The notes below the pieces were generated by a model. That model made no database searches and had not been told where the DNA came from. It worked only from the letters and a program-made list of their open reading frames with translations. Shown here piece after piece: positions 46,305 to 58,290 of a stretch of DNA of 64,000 nucleotides. Origin of the DNA: Aeromicrobium choanae (GTDB lineage: Bacteria; Actinomycetota; Actinomycetes; Propionibacteriales; Nocardioidaceae); the NCBI RefSeq assembly GCF_900167475.1, contig NZ_LT796768.1, forward strand, positions 744,001 through 808,000, written 5' to 3'. The position numbers were made by a program, and so were the translations under genes. Within the stretch, counting starts at the first letter, position 1, and every line of letters starts with the position of its first letter.

Positions 46305-46928
46305 TCAGGAGCACTGGAGCGCCGCGGGCCGGTCCTCGGTGGCCGTGGCGTCCAGCTCGCCGCCGAACACCGACAGCGATCCGGTCTCGGCGATCTGCTG
46401 GATGGTCTCGTCGAGGCCGAAGCGCGGGTCGACCGAGATGTCGGCCTCGGCGGTGGCCCGGGCCAGCAGCTGCTGGCCGGCCTGGAGCAGCTGCTCGCCC
46501 TCCGGGATCGAGGCGTCGGCCTCGCGCGCCATCTCCTGGGCGATCACGCCGGTGCGCTGGTTGCGCTCGATCAGGTCCAGGGCGGCCGGGAGCTCGTCAC
46601 CGAACATCTGCTCCAGCTGCGCCTGCTCGGCGGAGCCCAGCGACGGCACGGTGACGTCGTAGCCGCGGTCCTTCGCGACCTGGTCGGCGACCTCGCCCGA
46701 GACCAGGTCGGCGACCGACTGGCGGCGCAGGGCGGCCGAGTCGATGCCGGCGGCGCTGCCGCTCTGGCCCGAGAGGGAGGCGGTGCAGTACACGTCGGCG
46801 ACGTCCTCGACGTCGGACATGGGGATCCGGGTGCCGTCCACGACGGCCGCGGCACCGGGGTTGACGGGGCCACAGCCCGCCATCAGCAGCGCGGCGAGCC
46901 CGAGGACGGCCAGGCGGGTCTTCGACAT
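46305..46928 (-). CDS. SurA-N-like lipoprotein
   Basis: A 207-residue predicted lipoprotein: signal peptide with lipobox LLMAGC (cysteine at about 19), then a helical domain resembling the SurA N-terminal chaperone fold (VVDGTRIPMSDVEDVADVYC). It occupies the place of LpqU between mfd-side genes and mazG in mycobacteria. TACGCT (46935-46940 on the opposite strand) ends 6 nt before the ATG. No peptidyl-prolyl isomerase domain is present. Confidence 0.85.
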   Translation of the reverse strand: MSKTRLAVLGLAALLMAGCGPVNPGAAAVVDGTRIPMSDVEDVADVYCTASLSGQSGSAAGIDSAALRRQSVADLVSGEVADQVAKDRGYDVTVPSLGSAEQAQLEQMFGDELPAALDLIERNQRTGVIAQEMAREADASIPEGEQLLQAGQQLLARATAEADISVDPRFGLDETIQQIAETGSLSVFGGELDATATEDRPAALQCS

Positions 46929-46953
46929 GGCGTCAGCGTACCGGGACCGTGAT

Positions 46954-47973
46954 TCAGTTCACGTCAGCCGGCAGGCCCGCGCCGGTCTCGGCGATCCACT
47001 CGGCCACCGCGTCCTCGCGGACGGCCTGCCACATCTCCTCGCCGGCCTGGCGGTCGAGGTAGACGACGCTCTGGTCCCCCTCCATGCCCGTGCCCTTCAC
47101 GGGCACGGTCGTGAACGCCACGTCCTCGGCACGGATCGACCGCAGCGACCACGCGAAGTCGCGCAGGTCCCCGGTGCTCCAGCCCTCGTCCACGGTGAGG
47201 TTCGCGGTGACCGCGTCGAGGGCGTCGTACAGGCGGAAGGGGTTGGCGAAGGTTCGCGTGGACAGCACCTGGGCCATCAGCGCGCGCAGGAAGTTCTGCT
47301 GGCGCTTGATGCGGTCGAAGTCGCCGCCGGCGAGCCCGGCCCGCTGACGCACGTAGTCCAGCGCGGTCGCGCCGTCCATGCGCTGCGTGCCGGCCTGCCA
47401 CGTGCGGCCGGAGTACCCGTCGGTGACGGTGGCCGGCACCGTGATCTCAACCCCGCCCATCGCGTCGGTGAGGGCCTTGAAGCCCTCCCAGTCGATGACC
47501 GCCACGTGGTCGATGCGGACGTCGGTGAGGTTCTCGACCGTCTCGACCGCGAGTGCCGGGCCGCCCCAGGCGAACGCGGCATTGATCTTGGCCGGCCCGT
47601 GTCCGGGCACCTGCACCCAGGAGTCGCGCGGGATGCCGACGACGCCGACGCCACTGCGGTCGGACGGGACGTGCACCACCATCATCGTGTCGCTGCGCTG
47701 GCCGGCGACGGAGCCGTCGACGCGCTTGTCGCTGCCCATCAGCAGGATGTTCATCGAGTCCCCGGCGGACTCCGCGGGACGCTCCCCCACCGGCATCGCC
47801 GAGGGCAGGTGCTCGACCTGGCCGCCCAGCCGGCTCTGGACCCACACGCCGGCGCCGAGGGCCGCGAGGACCGCGACGGTGACGACGATCGTCGTGACGA
47901 TCACCAGGCTCCGCAGCACGCGCCGCCAGCGCGGCTTGGGCGCCGCGGCGACGGGGGCTTCGGTGTCGGTCAC
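46954..47973 (-). CDS. LytR-CpsA-Psr (LCP) family protein
   Basis: A 339-residue membrane-anchored enzyme. One N-terminal helix (about 25-47) is followed by the LCP domain with NILLMGSDKR, RSDTMMVVHV, GIPRDSWVQVPGHG and AFAWGGPALAVETVENLT, in which the arginines bind the pyrophosphate of lipid-linked substrates. LCP proteins attach wall polymers such as arabinogalactan or teichoic acids to peptidoglycan. The GTG at 47973 is chosen because TACTGT (47980-47985) ends 6 nt before it. Confidence 0.92.
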   Translation of the reverse strand: MTDTEAPVAAAPKPRWRRVLRSLVIVTTIVVTVAVLAALGAGVWVQSRLGGQVEHLPSAMPVGERPAESAGDSMNILLMGSDKRVDGSVAGQRSDTMMVVHVPSDRSGVGVVGIPRDSWVQVPGHGPAKINAAFAWGGPALAVETVENLTDVRIDHVAVIDWEGFKALTDAMGGVEITVPATVTDGYSGRTWQAGTQRMDGATALDYVRQRAGLAGGDFDRIKRQQNFLRALMAQVLSTRTFANPFRLYDALDAVTANLTVDEGWSTGDLRDFAWSLRSIRAEDVAFTTVPVKGTGMEGDQSVVYLDRQAGEEMWQAVREDAVAEWIAETGAGLPADVN

Positions 47974-47979
47974 CGCCTG

Positions 47980-48016
47980 ACAGTAACCGAGAATCCGCCG
48001 GTGTTTCCGCGGATTC
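47980..48016 (-). promoter_or_regulatory. LCP gene promoter with an upstream inverted repeat
   Basis: TACTGT read on the minus strand (47980-47985) is a likely -10 element. Just upstream, GAATCCGC (47991-47998) and GCGGATTC (48009-48016) form a perfect 8-bp inverted repeat with a 10-bp spacer. It could be an operator or the terminator of mfd. Confidence 0.5.
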
Positions 48017-48044
48017 AGCAACCTCTCAGGAGGCTGCGCCGGAG

Positions 48045-51524
<3,480 letters not shown>

Positions 51525-51574
51525 GGCCTGTCAAGACTACGGGCAGGCGCCGCACGGGACCCGCCGGGCGAGCC

Positions 51575-51961
51575 TCAGGACGACGTGGGCCAGCGCAGCG
51601 CCGTGACCATCGCGACCGCGTGCTCGCGCTCGTGCGAGAGCGAGAGGGACCACGACGCGAGGCCGACCTCGCGCGCGTGGTCGGCGGCGTCGGCCGCGAG
51701 CTCGAGCCGGGGCACTCCCCCGGCGTCGCGGCGCACCTCGATCGAGAGCGGGTCGAACCGGTCGAAGCCGCCCTCGAGGACCTTCATCGCGGCCTCCTTC
51801 GCCGCCCACCGGGCCGCCAGCCGCTCGGGCCGTCCCGCGCAGTAGGCGAGCTCGTCCTGGGTCCAGTACTTTTCCAGGAACCGCGGGCCCGAGCGCTCCA
51901 CGGCGGCCCGGATGCGGTCGACCGACACGATGTCGACCCCGCAGGCGACGCCGGGGGTCAC
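51575..51961 (-). CDS. acpS: Holo-[acyl-carrier-protein] synthase AcpS
   Basis: AcpS transfers 4'-phosphopantetheine from CoA to the serine of carrier proteins. The 128-residue protein has GVDIVSVDRI (metal-binding D10) and RWAAKEAAMK (E56) and ends with the SLSHEREHAVAMV strand. The GTG start at 51961 overlaps the SGNH-like gene stop as GTGA. A freestanding acyl carrier protein lies about 1 kb away, so AcpS may load it, although it must also serve fatty acid synthase. Confidence 0.93.
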   Translation of the reverse strand: MTPGVACGVDIVSVDRIRAAVERSGPRFLEKYWTQDELAYCAGRPERLAARWAAKEAAMKVLEGGFDRFDPLSIEVRRDAGGVPRLELAADAADHAREVGLASWSLSLSHEREHAVAMVTALRWPTSS

Positions 51962-52797
51962 GACCGGTTCGCCGCCGCCACGGTGGCCAGGAAGCTGTGG
52001 GCGGCGACGATGCTGCCGGCCTCGTTCAGGTGGCCGGGATCGCGGGCGTAGCCGTCGTACAGGGAGTAGAAGGTCTGGCCGTCCTCGGAGGCGGCGACCC
52101 GCTCGCCCGAGGGGGTGGTGGACTGCATCGCGGCCACGTCCCACAGCTCGCCGGGCTCGGAGAACTCCGCGCGGATCATCTGGTTGTAGCGCTCGCGGGC
52201 GATGTTGTTCTCGTTCGCGAGGCCGTCGTCGCGCCCGATCGCCTTCTTCACCCAGCCCTTCCAGCCGCGCCGCGTGGTGACCGGCTCGGTGGTGGCGATG
52301 AAGGTGGTCTCGGGGTAGGCCTCCTGCAGCGAGCGCAACGTCTCGCGGTAGGCCGTGAAGACCTCGTCGAGGTCGGAGGACGCCCACAGGTCGACGTAGC
52401 AGAGCTTGAACACGACGACGTCGGCCTGATCGCCGACGCCGGCACGGACCACCGAGTCGAACTCCTCGATCTTGCCCAGCGGATCGCCGTTGGTGCCCAC
52501 GTGCATGTGCGTGATCCCCGGGCCGGCCACGCTGGTGGCCTCGGTGACCTCGGGTGCGGGCAGGCCCTCCTGCTCGTGGATGAGTCCGATGCCCCGCAGG
52601 ACGTCGTCGCCCACCGACTGGTGCGCGAAGAAGACCTTGGTGGTTCCCAGTGATTCCATGTCGGCCTCGCTCGCCTCGACCGGGGTGAAGGGTTCGCCGG
52701 CGACCTCGTCGACATCGGCCGCCACGGCGATTCCCACGCCGGCGGCAAGAGCGACGGCGGCCAGCAGCGCCACCAGGATGACCCAGGCCTTGCGCAT
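51958..52797 (-). CDS. Exported SGNH-like hydrolase/acyltransferase-type protein
   Basis: A 279-residue secreted protein: signal peptide (about 1-28), then VFFAHQSVGDDVLRGIG, where the serine could be nucleophile, a NGDPLGKIEEFD segment and a late DPGHLNEAGSIVAAHSF, which fits the Asp-x-x-His block of SGNH enzymes. The spacing is unlike classic GDSL proteins. It may modify acyl groups on a surface polymer, given the neighbouring cluster. The gene is coupled to acpS. Precise reaction unknown. Confidence 0.72.
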   Translation of the reverse strand: MRKAWVILVALLAAVALAAGVGIAVAADVDEVAGEPFTPVEASEADMESLGTTKVFFAHQSVGDDVLRGIGLIHEQEGLPAPEVTEATSVAGPGITHMHVGTNGDPLGKIEEFDSVVRAGVGDQADVVVFKLCYVDLWASSDLDEVFTAYRETLRSLQEAYPETTFIATTEPVTTRRGWKGWVKKAIGRDDGLANENNIARERYNQMIRAEFSEPGELWDVAAMQSTTPSGERVAASEDGQTFYSLYDGYARDPGHLNEAGSIVAAHSFLATVAAANRS

Positions 52798-52904
52798 CGT
52801 CGAACTCCTCTCGTCGGGGCGGTATCACCAAGGAGGCGCGGGACTCGTGGGAGATACGTGATCCGGTGCCCCGATCGTACCGTCCCACCGTTGCCCGGAA
52901 CCCG

Positions 52905-52941
52905 CGAATTCGCCGTAATTCGACTGGTAGTGTCCGGACAC
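52905..52941. promoter_or_regulatory. Two palindromes in the divergent spacer upstream of the carrier protein gene
   Basis: CGAATT-N6-AATTCG spans 52905-52922 and GTGTCCGGACAC is a perfect 12-bp palindrome at 52930-52941. They lie 60-95 nt before the ACP start in the 202-bp spacer separating it from the SGNH-like gene, where divergent promoters are expected. Regulatory role inferred. Confidence 0.5.
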
Positions 52942-52999
52942 CGGGTCGGTCGAACCCGGGCTGGCATCGGCAGGTGTGACAGAAGATAAAGGAGTGCCC

Positions 53000-53248
53000 A
53001 TGGCCACGCGAGAAGAGCTGGTGACCGAGCTGCGCGAGCTGATCCTCGGGGAGCTCATCCCCCTGGATCCCGAGGAGCTGAAGGACGACTCCCCCCTCGT
53101 GGACGACGTCCTGGACTCGCTCGGCATCGCCGAGGTCGCCGTGTTCGTCGAGGAGCACATCGGGCGGCCGCTCGCCGCCGAGGAGGAGACCCGGGCCACC
53201 TTCGCGTCCGTGGACTCCGTGGTCGACTTCATCGTCAAGCACGGCTGA
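53000..53248 (+). CDS. Freestanding acyl carrier protein
   Basis: An 82-residue carrier. The phosphopantetheine site is DVLDSLGIAEV with Ser40, and the helices II-III are acidic, as in fatty acid ACPs, although the sequence differs from AcpP (VTELRELILGELIPLDPEELKDDSPLVDD). The ATG at 53000 follows AAAGGAG. It sits 18 nt before an asparagine synthase gene and near an AMP ligase, suggesting that the holo-ACP bears an acid used in surface-glycan modification. Confidence 0.9.
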   Translation: MATREELVTELRELILGELIPLDPEELKDDSPLVDDVLDSLGIAEVAVFVEEHIGRPLAAEEETRATFASVDSVVDFIVKHG

Positions 53249-53266
53249 GACCTCACCGGACCGGCC

Positions 53267-55207
53267 ATGTGCGGAATTGCGGGGATCGTCGCAGCGGCGT
53301 CCCACGACGACGCCCACCGACTCCGGTCGGTGGAGCGGATGCTGGCCAGCATCGCGCACCGCGGCCCGGACGAGAGCCTCTCCACCAGCTCGGGCGCCGC
53401 GCACTTCGGCACGGTCCGGCTCGCGCTGGTCGACAAGCCCACGTCCCGCCAGCCGATGGCCGACGACGCGGGGCGCTACCTCCTGTCGTTCAACGGCGAG
53501 GTCTACAACTTCGCCGAGCTGCGGTCCGCGCTGGAAGGGGCCGGCCACACGTTCCGCACCGCCGGTGACACCGAGGTCGTCCTGCACGCCCTGATGGAAT
53601 GGGGCAGCGACGCGTTCGCCCGATTCCGCGGCCAGTTCGCGATCGCGTTCTGGGACGCCGACCGTCGCCGGCTGCTGCTGGCGCGCGACCGGCTCGGCAT
53701 CGTCCCGCTCTTCTGGACGCGGACGCCGGCCGACGAGCTGGTCTTCGCCTCCGAGGTCAAGGCCTTCGCCGACGCCGGCCTGCGCACGCCCATGTCGCTT
53801 CACGACATCGTCGACGCCGGGGTGCTGTGGGGCCTGCACCCGGGCCGCACCGCGTTCCACGGCGTCTCGTCCGTCCCGGCCGGTGGCTTCGTCGAGTCCC
53901 ACGACGGCCGCGAGAGCACCTCGCGGTACTGGCGCTTCGAGTTCGCCGAGCAGCGTGACGACCGCAGCGTCGACGACCAGGCCAAGGAGCTGCTCGGTCT
54001 GCTCACCGCCGCGGTCGAGCGCCGGGTCCCCCAGTACGGCGACCCCGCCGTGCTGCTGTCGGGCGGCCTGGACTCCAGCGCCGTCCTCGCGGCCCTGCGC
54101 TCGATCCGGCCCGACCAGACGATCGACAGCTTCTCGATCCAGTTCGCGCAGGAAGGGCTCAACGAGGCTCCCTTCCAGGCCCTCGTCTCCGATCACTTCG
54201 GCACCCACCACGACGCGATCGTGTGCGACGACGAGTCCGTCGCCTCGGCCCTCGAGCTGATCACGCGCCATGCCGAGCTGCCGCTCATGCGTACGGCGCC
54301 GGGGTCCTCGATCGCACTGGCCGAGCGGATCAAGCACAGCGGCTCGCGTGCCGTGCTCAGTGGCGAAGGCGCCGACGAGCTGTTCTGCGGCTACGACGTG
54401 TTCAAGGTGGCGTCCATCCGCGACGCGTGGGCCGCCGACCCCGACTCCCCCGCGTTCGCCCGGCTGCTCGAGAAGGCGCTGGCCCACCAGGCGCAGCTGG
54501 GGCGCGGAGCGAGTGCGGCGTTCTACGAGCGCGGGCTCGAGCAGCACGACGACCCGGTGTTCTCCCACCTGCACCGCTGGTCGGCGGCGTTCCGGATCAC
54601 CCAGTACCTCGCCGAGCCGCTGCGTGAGCAGACCTCGCTCGAGGGGACTCTCGGGCGCGTCCGCGACCGGCTGCCCGACGCCTTCCACGGCTGGTCCACG
54701 GTCGAGCGGGCGCAGTATCTCGAGGCCACCTACTTCCTGGGCACCTCGCTGCTGGCCACCCAGTGCGACCGGCCGTTCATGGCCCAGAGCGTGGAGTGCC
54801 GGTACCCGTTCCTCGACGAGGACGTCATCGACTTCGCCCTGACGCTGCCCGAGGCCTCGAAGCTGCACGACCTCAACGAGAAGCTCGTGCTCAAGGAGGC
54901 GGTGCGCGCCCACCTCCCGCCCGCGGTCACCGAGCGGGTCAAGCAGCCGTACACCGCGCCCGAGGGCGGCGTCTTCCGCTCGCCCACCGGCCGCGCGCTG
55001 CTCGACCGCTACCTCTCGCCCGACGCCGTGGCCGACACCGGGGTCTTCGACCCCCGGCGCGTGGCCTGGCTCATCGACAAGACGCATCGCAGCCGCACGA
55101 GCTTCCACGACGACCTCGCGCTCGTGTGGATCCTCAGCACCACGATGCTCGTCCAGACCTACGGCTTCGCGGACGCGGACGCCGACCTTCGAAGGGGAAC
55201 CGCATGA
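53267..55207 (+). CDS. Glutamine-dependent asparagine synthase family protein (AsnB-like)
   Basis: A 646-residue two-domain amidotransferase. C2 is the Ntn nucleophile (MCGIAGIV), with RGPDE (32-36) and NGEVYNFAELR (76-86) in the glutaminase half. The synthetase half contains the PP-loop SGGLDSS (265-271) and GEGADELFCGYD. These enzymes make asparagine or amidate other carboxylates through an adenylate. The setting beside an ACP and glycan genes argues for a specialised substrate rather than free aspartate. It overlaps the NadE-like gene (ATGA). Confidence 0.9.
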   Translation: MCGIAGIVAAASHDDAHRLRSVERMLASIAHRGPDESLSTSSGAAHFGTVRLALVDKPTSRQPMADDAGRYLLSFNGEVYNFAELRSALEGAGHTFRTAGDTEVVLHALMEWGSDAFARFRGQFAIAFWDADRRRLLLARDRLGIVPLFWTRTPADELVFASEVKAFADAGLRTPMSLHDIVDAGVLWGLHPGRTAFHGVSSVPAGGFVESHDGRESTSRYWRFEFAEQRDDRSVDDQAKELLGLLTAAVERRVPQYGDPAVLLSGGLDSSAVLAALRSIRPDQTIDSFSIQFAQEGLNEAPFQALVSDHFGTHHDAIVCDDESVASALELITRHAELPLMRTAPGSSIALAERIKHSGSRAVLSGEGADELFCGYDVFKVASIRDAWAADPDSPAFARLLEKALAHQAQLGRGASAAFYERGLEQHDDPVFSHLHRWSAAFRITQYLAEPLREQTSLEGTLGRVRDRLPDAFHGWSTVERAQYLEATYFLGTSLLATQCDRPFMAQSVECRYPFLDEDVIDFALTLPEASKLHDLNEKLVLKEAVRAHLPPAVTERVKQPYTAPEGGVFRSPTGRALLDRYLSPDAVADTGVFDPRRVAWLIDKTHRSRTSFHDDLALVWILSTTMLVQTYGFADADADLRRGTA

Positions 55208-56169
55208 CCGACATCCAGGAACTGAGCCGCCGGATCGACCTCGAGGACGTGGGCGCCACCACCGACCTGCTCGTCGCGTCCATCCGCGACACCGCGCGGC
55301 ACTTCCGTCGCACCGGGGCCATCGTCGCGCTCAGCGGCGGCATCGACTCCTCCGCCTGCCTGGGCCTGGCCGTGCGCGCGCTGGGCGCGAAGCGCGTCGT
55401 GGCGCTGACGCTGCCCGACAAGGAGAGCTCGGGCGAGACCGTCGGCTACGCCCAGGAGGTCGCCGACGCGTTCGGCGTCGAGCTGCTGCACCGCGACATC
55501 ACCGCCCCGCTGGACGCCCTCGGCTGCTACGACGACCGCCTCGCCGTGGTCCAGCGGATCGTGCCGGAGTTCGACGCCGACGCCGGAGACCGCTACTCGG
55601 TGGAGTTCGATCCCGCCCTGGGCAACGACGAGCAGCTCCAGTCCTTCCGTCTCAACGTGATCCGCGGCGGCGAGCAGACGATGCACCGCCTCGGCGGCCG
55701 CGACTTCCTGACGATCATGGCCGCGACCAACCAGAAGCAGCGGATCCGGATGCTCTCCACCTACCGCATCGCCGACGAGCGCAACCAGATCGTCGTGGGC
55801 ACGTCCAACCGCCTCGAGCTCGACCAGGGCTTCTACGTCAAGCACGGCGACGGCTGCGGCGAGGTCTTCCCGCTGCGCCACCTGCTGAAGTCCCACGTGT
55901 ACGAGGTCGCCGCCCACATCGGCGTGCCCGAGTCGGTGCAGAAGAGGCCGCCCACGACCGACACGTTCAGCGCGCCCCAGAGCCAGGAGGAGTACTTCTA
56001 CGGCACGTCGGTGCGCACCAACGACGAGCTGTGGCTGGCCTGGGACCAGGAGGAGGACCCGGCGGCCACCGCCGACCGCCTCGGCCTGCGCACCTCGGAC
56101 GTGGAGAAGTTCTTCGAGCTCTACACGCGCCGGGCGCTGTACGCGGAGTACCTGCTGACGTCGCTGTGA
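55204..56169 (+). CDS. NAD(+) synthase-like PP-loop amidotransferase
   Basis: A 321-residue member of the NadE family. The PP-loop is SGGIDSS (44-50), and LPDKESSG, GTSNRLELDQGFYVKHGDG and PSSVQKRPPTTDTFSAPQS-like C-terminal elements match ammonia-dependent NAD synthetases. There is no glutaminase domain, so ammonia could come from a partner such as the adjacent asparagine synthase. In polysaccharide loci, NadE-like proteins may amidate sugar acids. True NAD synthesis is the alternative. Coupled to the preceding gene. Confidence 0.85.
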   Translation: MTDIQELSRRIDLEDVGATTDLLVASIRDTARHFRRTGAIVALSGGIDSSACLGLAVRALGAKRVVALTLPDKESSGETVGYAQEVADAFGVELLHRDITAPLDALGCYDDRLAVVQRIVPEFDADAGDRYSVEFDPALGNDEQLQSFRLNVIRGGEQTMHRLGGRDFLTIMAATNQKQRIRMLSTYRIADERNQIVVGTSNRLELDQGFYVKHGDGCGEVFPLRHLLKSHVYEVAAHIGVPESVQKRPPTTDTFSAPQSQEEYFYGTSVRTNDELWLAWDQEEDPAATADRLGLRTSDVEKFFELYTRRALYAEYLLTSL

Positions 56170-56172
56170 CCC

Positions 56173-57576
56173 TCAGGCGCCGGCCGGGCGGCGCCTGACC
56201 AGCTTGCCGGTGCGCGTGGTCTGGAGACGGTCGACCACCACCACCTCACGCACGAGCCCGCGCGGGTCGACCGCGGCCAGCACGCGCCGGGTGAGCCCTT
56301 CGCGATCGGCGTCGGGCGCCAGCTCGACGAACAGCGAGCACTGCGCGTCCTCGACCGTGTCGTCGGCCAGCAGCAGCGCGCCGGCCACGCCGTCCACGCG
56401 GGCGACCTCGGCCTCCACCGCCACGGCCGAGACGCGGTTCCCGCGGAAGTTGATCATCTCCGCGAGCCGGCCGGTCACGGTGAGGTGGCCGTGGGCGTCC
56501 ATCCGGCCGAGGTCGGTGGTGACCAGCGGCGTGCCGGGCTCGCGGACCGGGTCACCGAGGTAGCCCATGAAGACCGAGGGCCCGGTGACGCGAAGGCGTC
56601 CCTCCCCGCCCACCGTGACGCGACCGTCGGCGTCGACGAGGTCGACCGTGGTGCCCGGCAGGGGCAGCCCCACCGAGTCGGCCGGGGCGGTGCTGCCCAG
56701 CGGCCGCACGGCCACCCGGGCGGTGGCCTCGGTGAGCCCGTACATGAGGTGCGTGCCGCCGTGGAACCCCGGCGTCAGCTCGGCGAGCGAGGCGTCAGAC
56801 ACCCCGCCACCGGCCAGCAGGAGCATGCGCAGGGCGGGCGCGAAGTCCTCGCCGAGCGAGAAGCGTCGCGCGACGAGGCGCAGGTAGTACGGGACGCACG
56901 GCAGGATCGTCACGCCGTGGTGGTCGAGGAGCTCGGCGAGCGGTCGCGACGGCAGGGTGCCCGCGGTCATGAGCAGGGGCACCGAGCGCATCAGCGCCAG
57001 CAGCACCATCGAGAACCCGTAGGAGTGCGTCGGGTCGAGGATGAAGCCGAGGACGTCCTCGTCCGGGTCCCACGGCTGCACGACCTGGTTCACCGCCGTG
57101 ACGTTGCAGGCCACGTTGCGCGACGACAGCCGCACGCCCTTGGGCTCGCTCGTGGTGCCGGAGGTGAACAGGAGCAGCGCCTCGGGCGAGCCCACGACCT
57201 CGATGCCATCAGCGGGATGGTGGCGCGGGTCGGCCGACGGCTCGACGCCGAACGGCTCGAGGGCGCCGGCGGAAAGGTCGAAGCGGCACCGCGACCGCGC
57301 CGCGAGCTCGCGGGTGCGCTCGGGGGTGGGGCGCGGCAGCATGACGAGCGAGCGGCCCGACAGCAGCACCGCGACGATGTCGACGACGGCCTCGTGCCCC
57401 GCGCCCGACAGGGCGACCCGCTCGTCCGCGGGCACGGTGGCCGCGATGTGCTCGGCCCGTTCGAAGGCCCGCGTGAACAGCTCGCCCCGGGTGAGGGTGG
57501 TCTCGCCGTCGATCACCGCGACGCGCTGCGGGTCGTCGGTCCACCTCAGCAGGTCGGCGAACGAGGCACCCGTCAT
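56173..57576 (-). CDS. AMP-dependent acyl/aryl ligase
   Basis: A 467-residue ANL-superfamily enzyme: LLFTSGTTSEPKGVRLS (A3), YGLTEATAR (A5), TDLGRMDAHGHLTVTGR (A7-A8) and the catalytic lysine in TTRTGKLVRRR near the C-terminus. It activates a carboxylic acid as adenylate and transfers it to CoA or to a carrier. The short length and nearby ACP favour loading the freestanding ACP. It converges on nadE with 3 nt between stops and is coupled to the acetyltransferase (ATGA). Confidence 0.9.
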   Translation of the reverse strand: MTGASFADLLRWTDDPQRVAVIDGETTLTRGELFTRAFERAEHIAATVPADERVALSGAGHEAVVDIVAVLLSGRSLVMLPRPTPERTRELAARSRCRFDLSAGALEPFGVEPSADPRHHPADGIEVVGSPEALLLFTSGTTSEPKGVRLSSRNVACNVTAVNQVVQPWDPDEDVLGFILDPTHSYGFSMVLLALMRSVPLLMTAGTLPSRPLAELLDHHGVTILPCVPYYLRLVARRFSLGEDFAPALRMLLLAGGGVSDASLAELTPGFHGGTHLMYGLTEATARVAVRPLGSTAPADSVGLPLPGTTVDLVDADGRVTVGGEGRLRVTGPSVFMGYLGDPVREPGTPLVTTDLGRMDAHGHLTVTGRLAEMINFRGNRVSAVAVEAEVARVDGVAGALLLADDTVEDAQCSLFVELAPDADREGLTRRVLAAVDPRGLVREVVVVDRLQTTRTGKLVRRRPAGA

Positions 57577-58178
57577 CGCAGCCTCAGCGACCGGGCGGGG
57601 GGCGACACCACGCTGCCGCCGGCCGGGACGTCGGTGACGACGACCGCGTTCGGACCGACCTTCGCGCCGTCGCCGACGCGCACCGCTCCGATGACGACGC
57701 TGCCCACGCCGAGGTGGACGCCACGACCGATCCGCGGCGGCGCGTAGTAGGACTCCGCGTGGTCGGGCTCCCACCGCCGGCCGAGGGTGACGCCGTGATA
57801 GATCATGCAGTCGTCGCCGATGACGGCACCGGGCTGCAGCACCACGCCGTTCTGGTGGACGAAGACCACCCGATGGCCGATCGCCGTGTCGTGGCTGACC
57901 TCGAACCCCAGCACGTTCCGCACGTAGGCGGCGTTGACGAACTTGTAGAGCACCCGGCCGAGGCGGCGCACGAGGACGCCCCGCCCGGGAGCGTGGACCC
58001 ACTCGCCGAAGCGGTGCACCGCGAGCATGTGCTTGGCGGGGACGAGCCAGCCGGGCGCGTGCGAGGCCATGTCCTCGTGAACGATGTCGAGCAGTCCCTG
58101 CCACGTCGACATGTCCCATTCCGTGGGTGCGGTGACGACCGGCGCCGTCGGCTTCGCGGGCTCCTGGTCTGTCGTCAT
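57573..58178 (-). CDS. Hexapeptide-repeat acetyltransferase (serine O-acetyltransferase-like)
   Basis: A 201-residue left-handed beta-helix protein. Helical N-terminal residues (about 20-95) precede hexapeptide coils: the signature AIGHRVVFVHQNGVVLQPGAVIGDD, then GRRWEP, IGRGVHLGVGSVVIGAVRVGDGAKVGPNAVV. The fold matches CysE or polysaccharide O-acetyltransferases. The glycan context favours the latter. It shares a divergent spacer with the glycosyltransferase gene. Confidence 0.85.
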   Translation of the reverse strand: MTTDQEPAKPTAPVVTAPTEWDMSTWQGLLDIVHEDMASHAPGWLVPAKHMLAVHRFGEWVHAPGRGVLVRRLGRVLYKFVNAAYVRNVLGFEVSHDTAIGHRVVFVHQNGVVLQPGAVIGDDCMIYHGVTLGRRWEPDHAESYYAPPRIGRGVHLGVGSVVIGAVRVGDGAKVGPNAVVVTDVPAGGSVVSPPARSLRLR

Positions 58179-58290
58179 GGCAGGAGTATGGCACCGGACG
58201 GGGGCCGCGGGTCGAGCCCCGAATCGCGCCCGGTGGGACAGACTCGCGGTTTCGCCACGACGGCCGGGCGGACTGCCTACGCTGGTGCCC

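Noticed and set aside
51575..55108. A 1177-residue minus-strand frame containing acpS
   Set aside because: Only the last 128 codons are AcpS. The rest is antisense to asparagine synthase, and the correct GTG start is at 51961.
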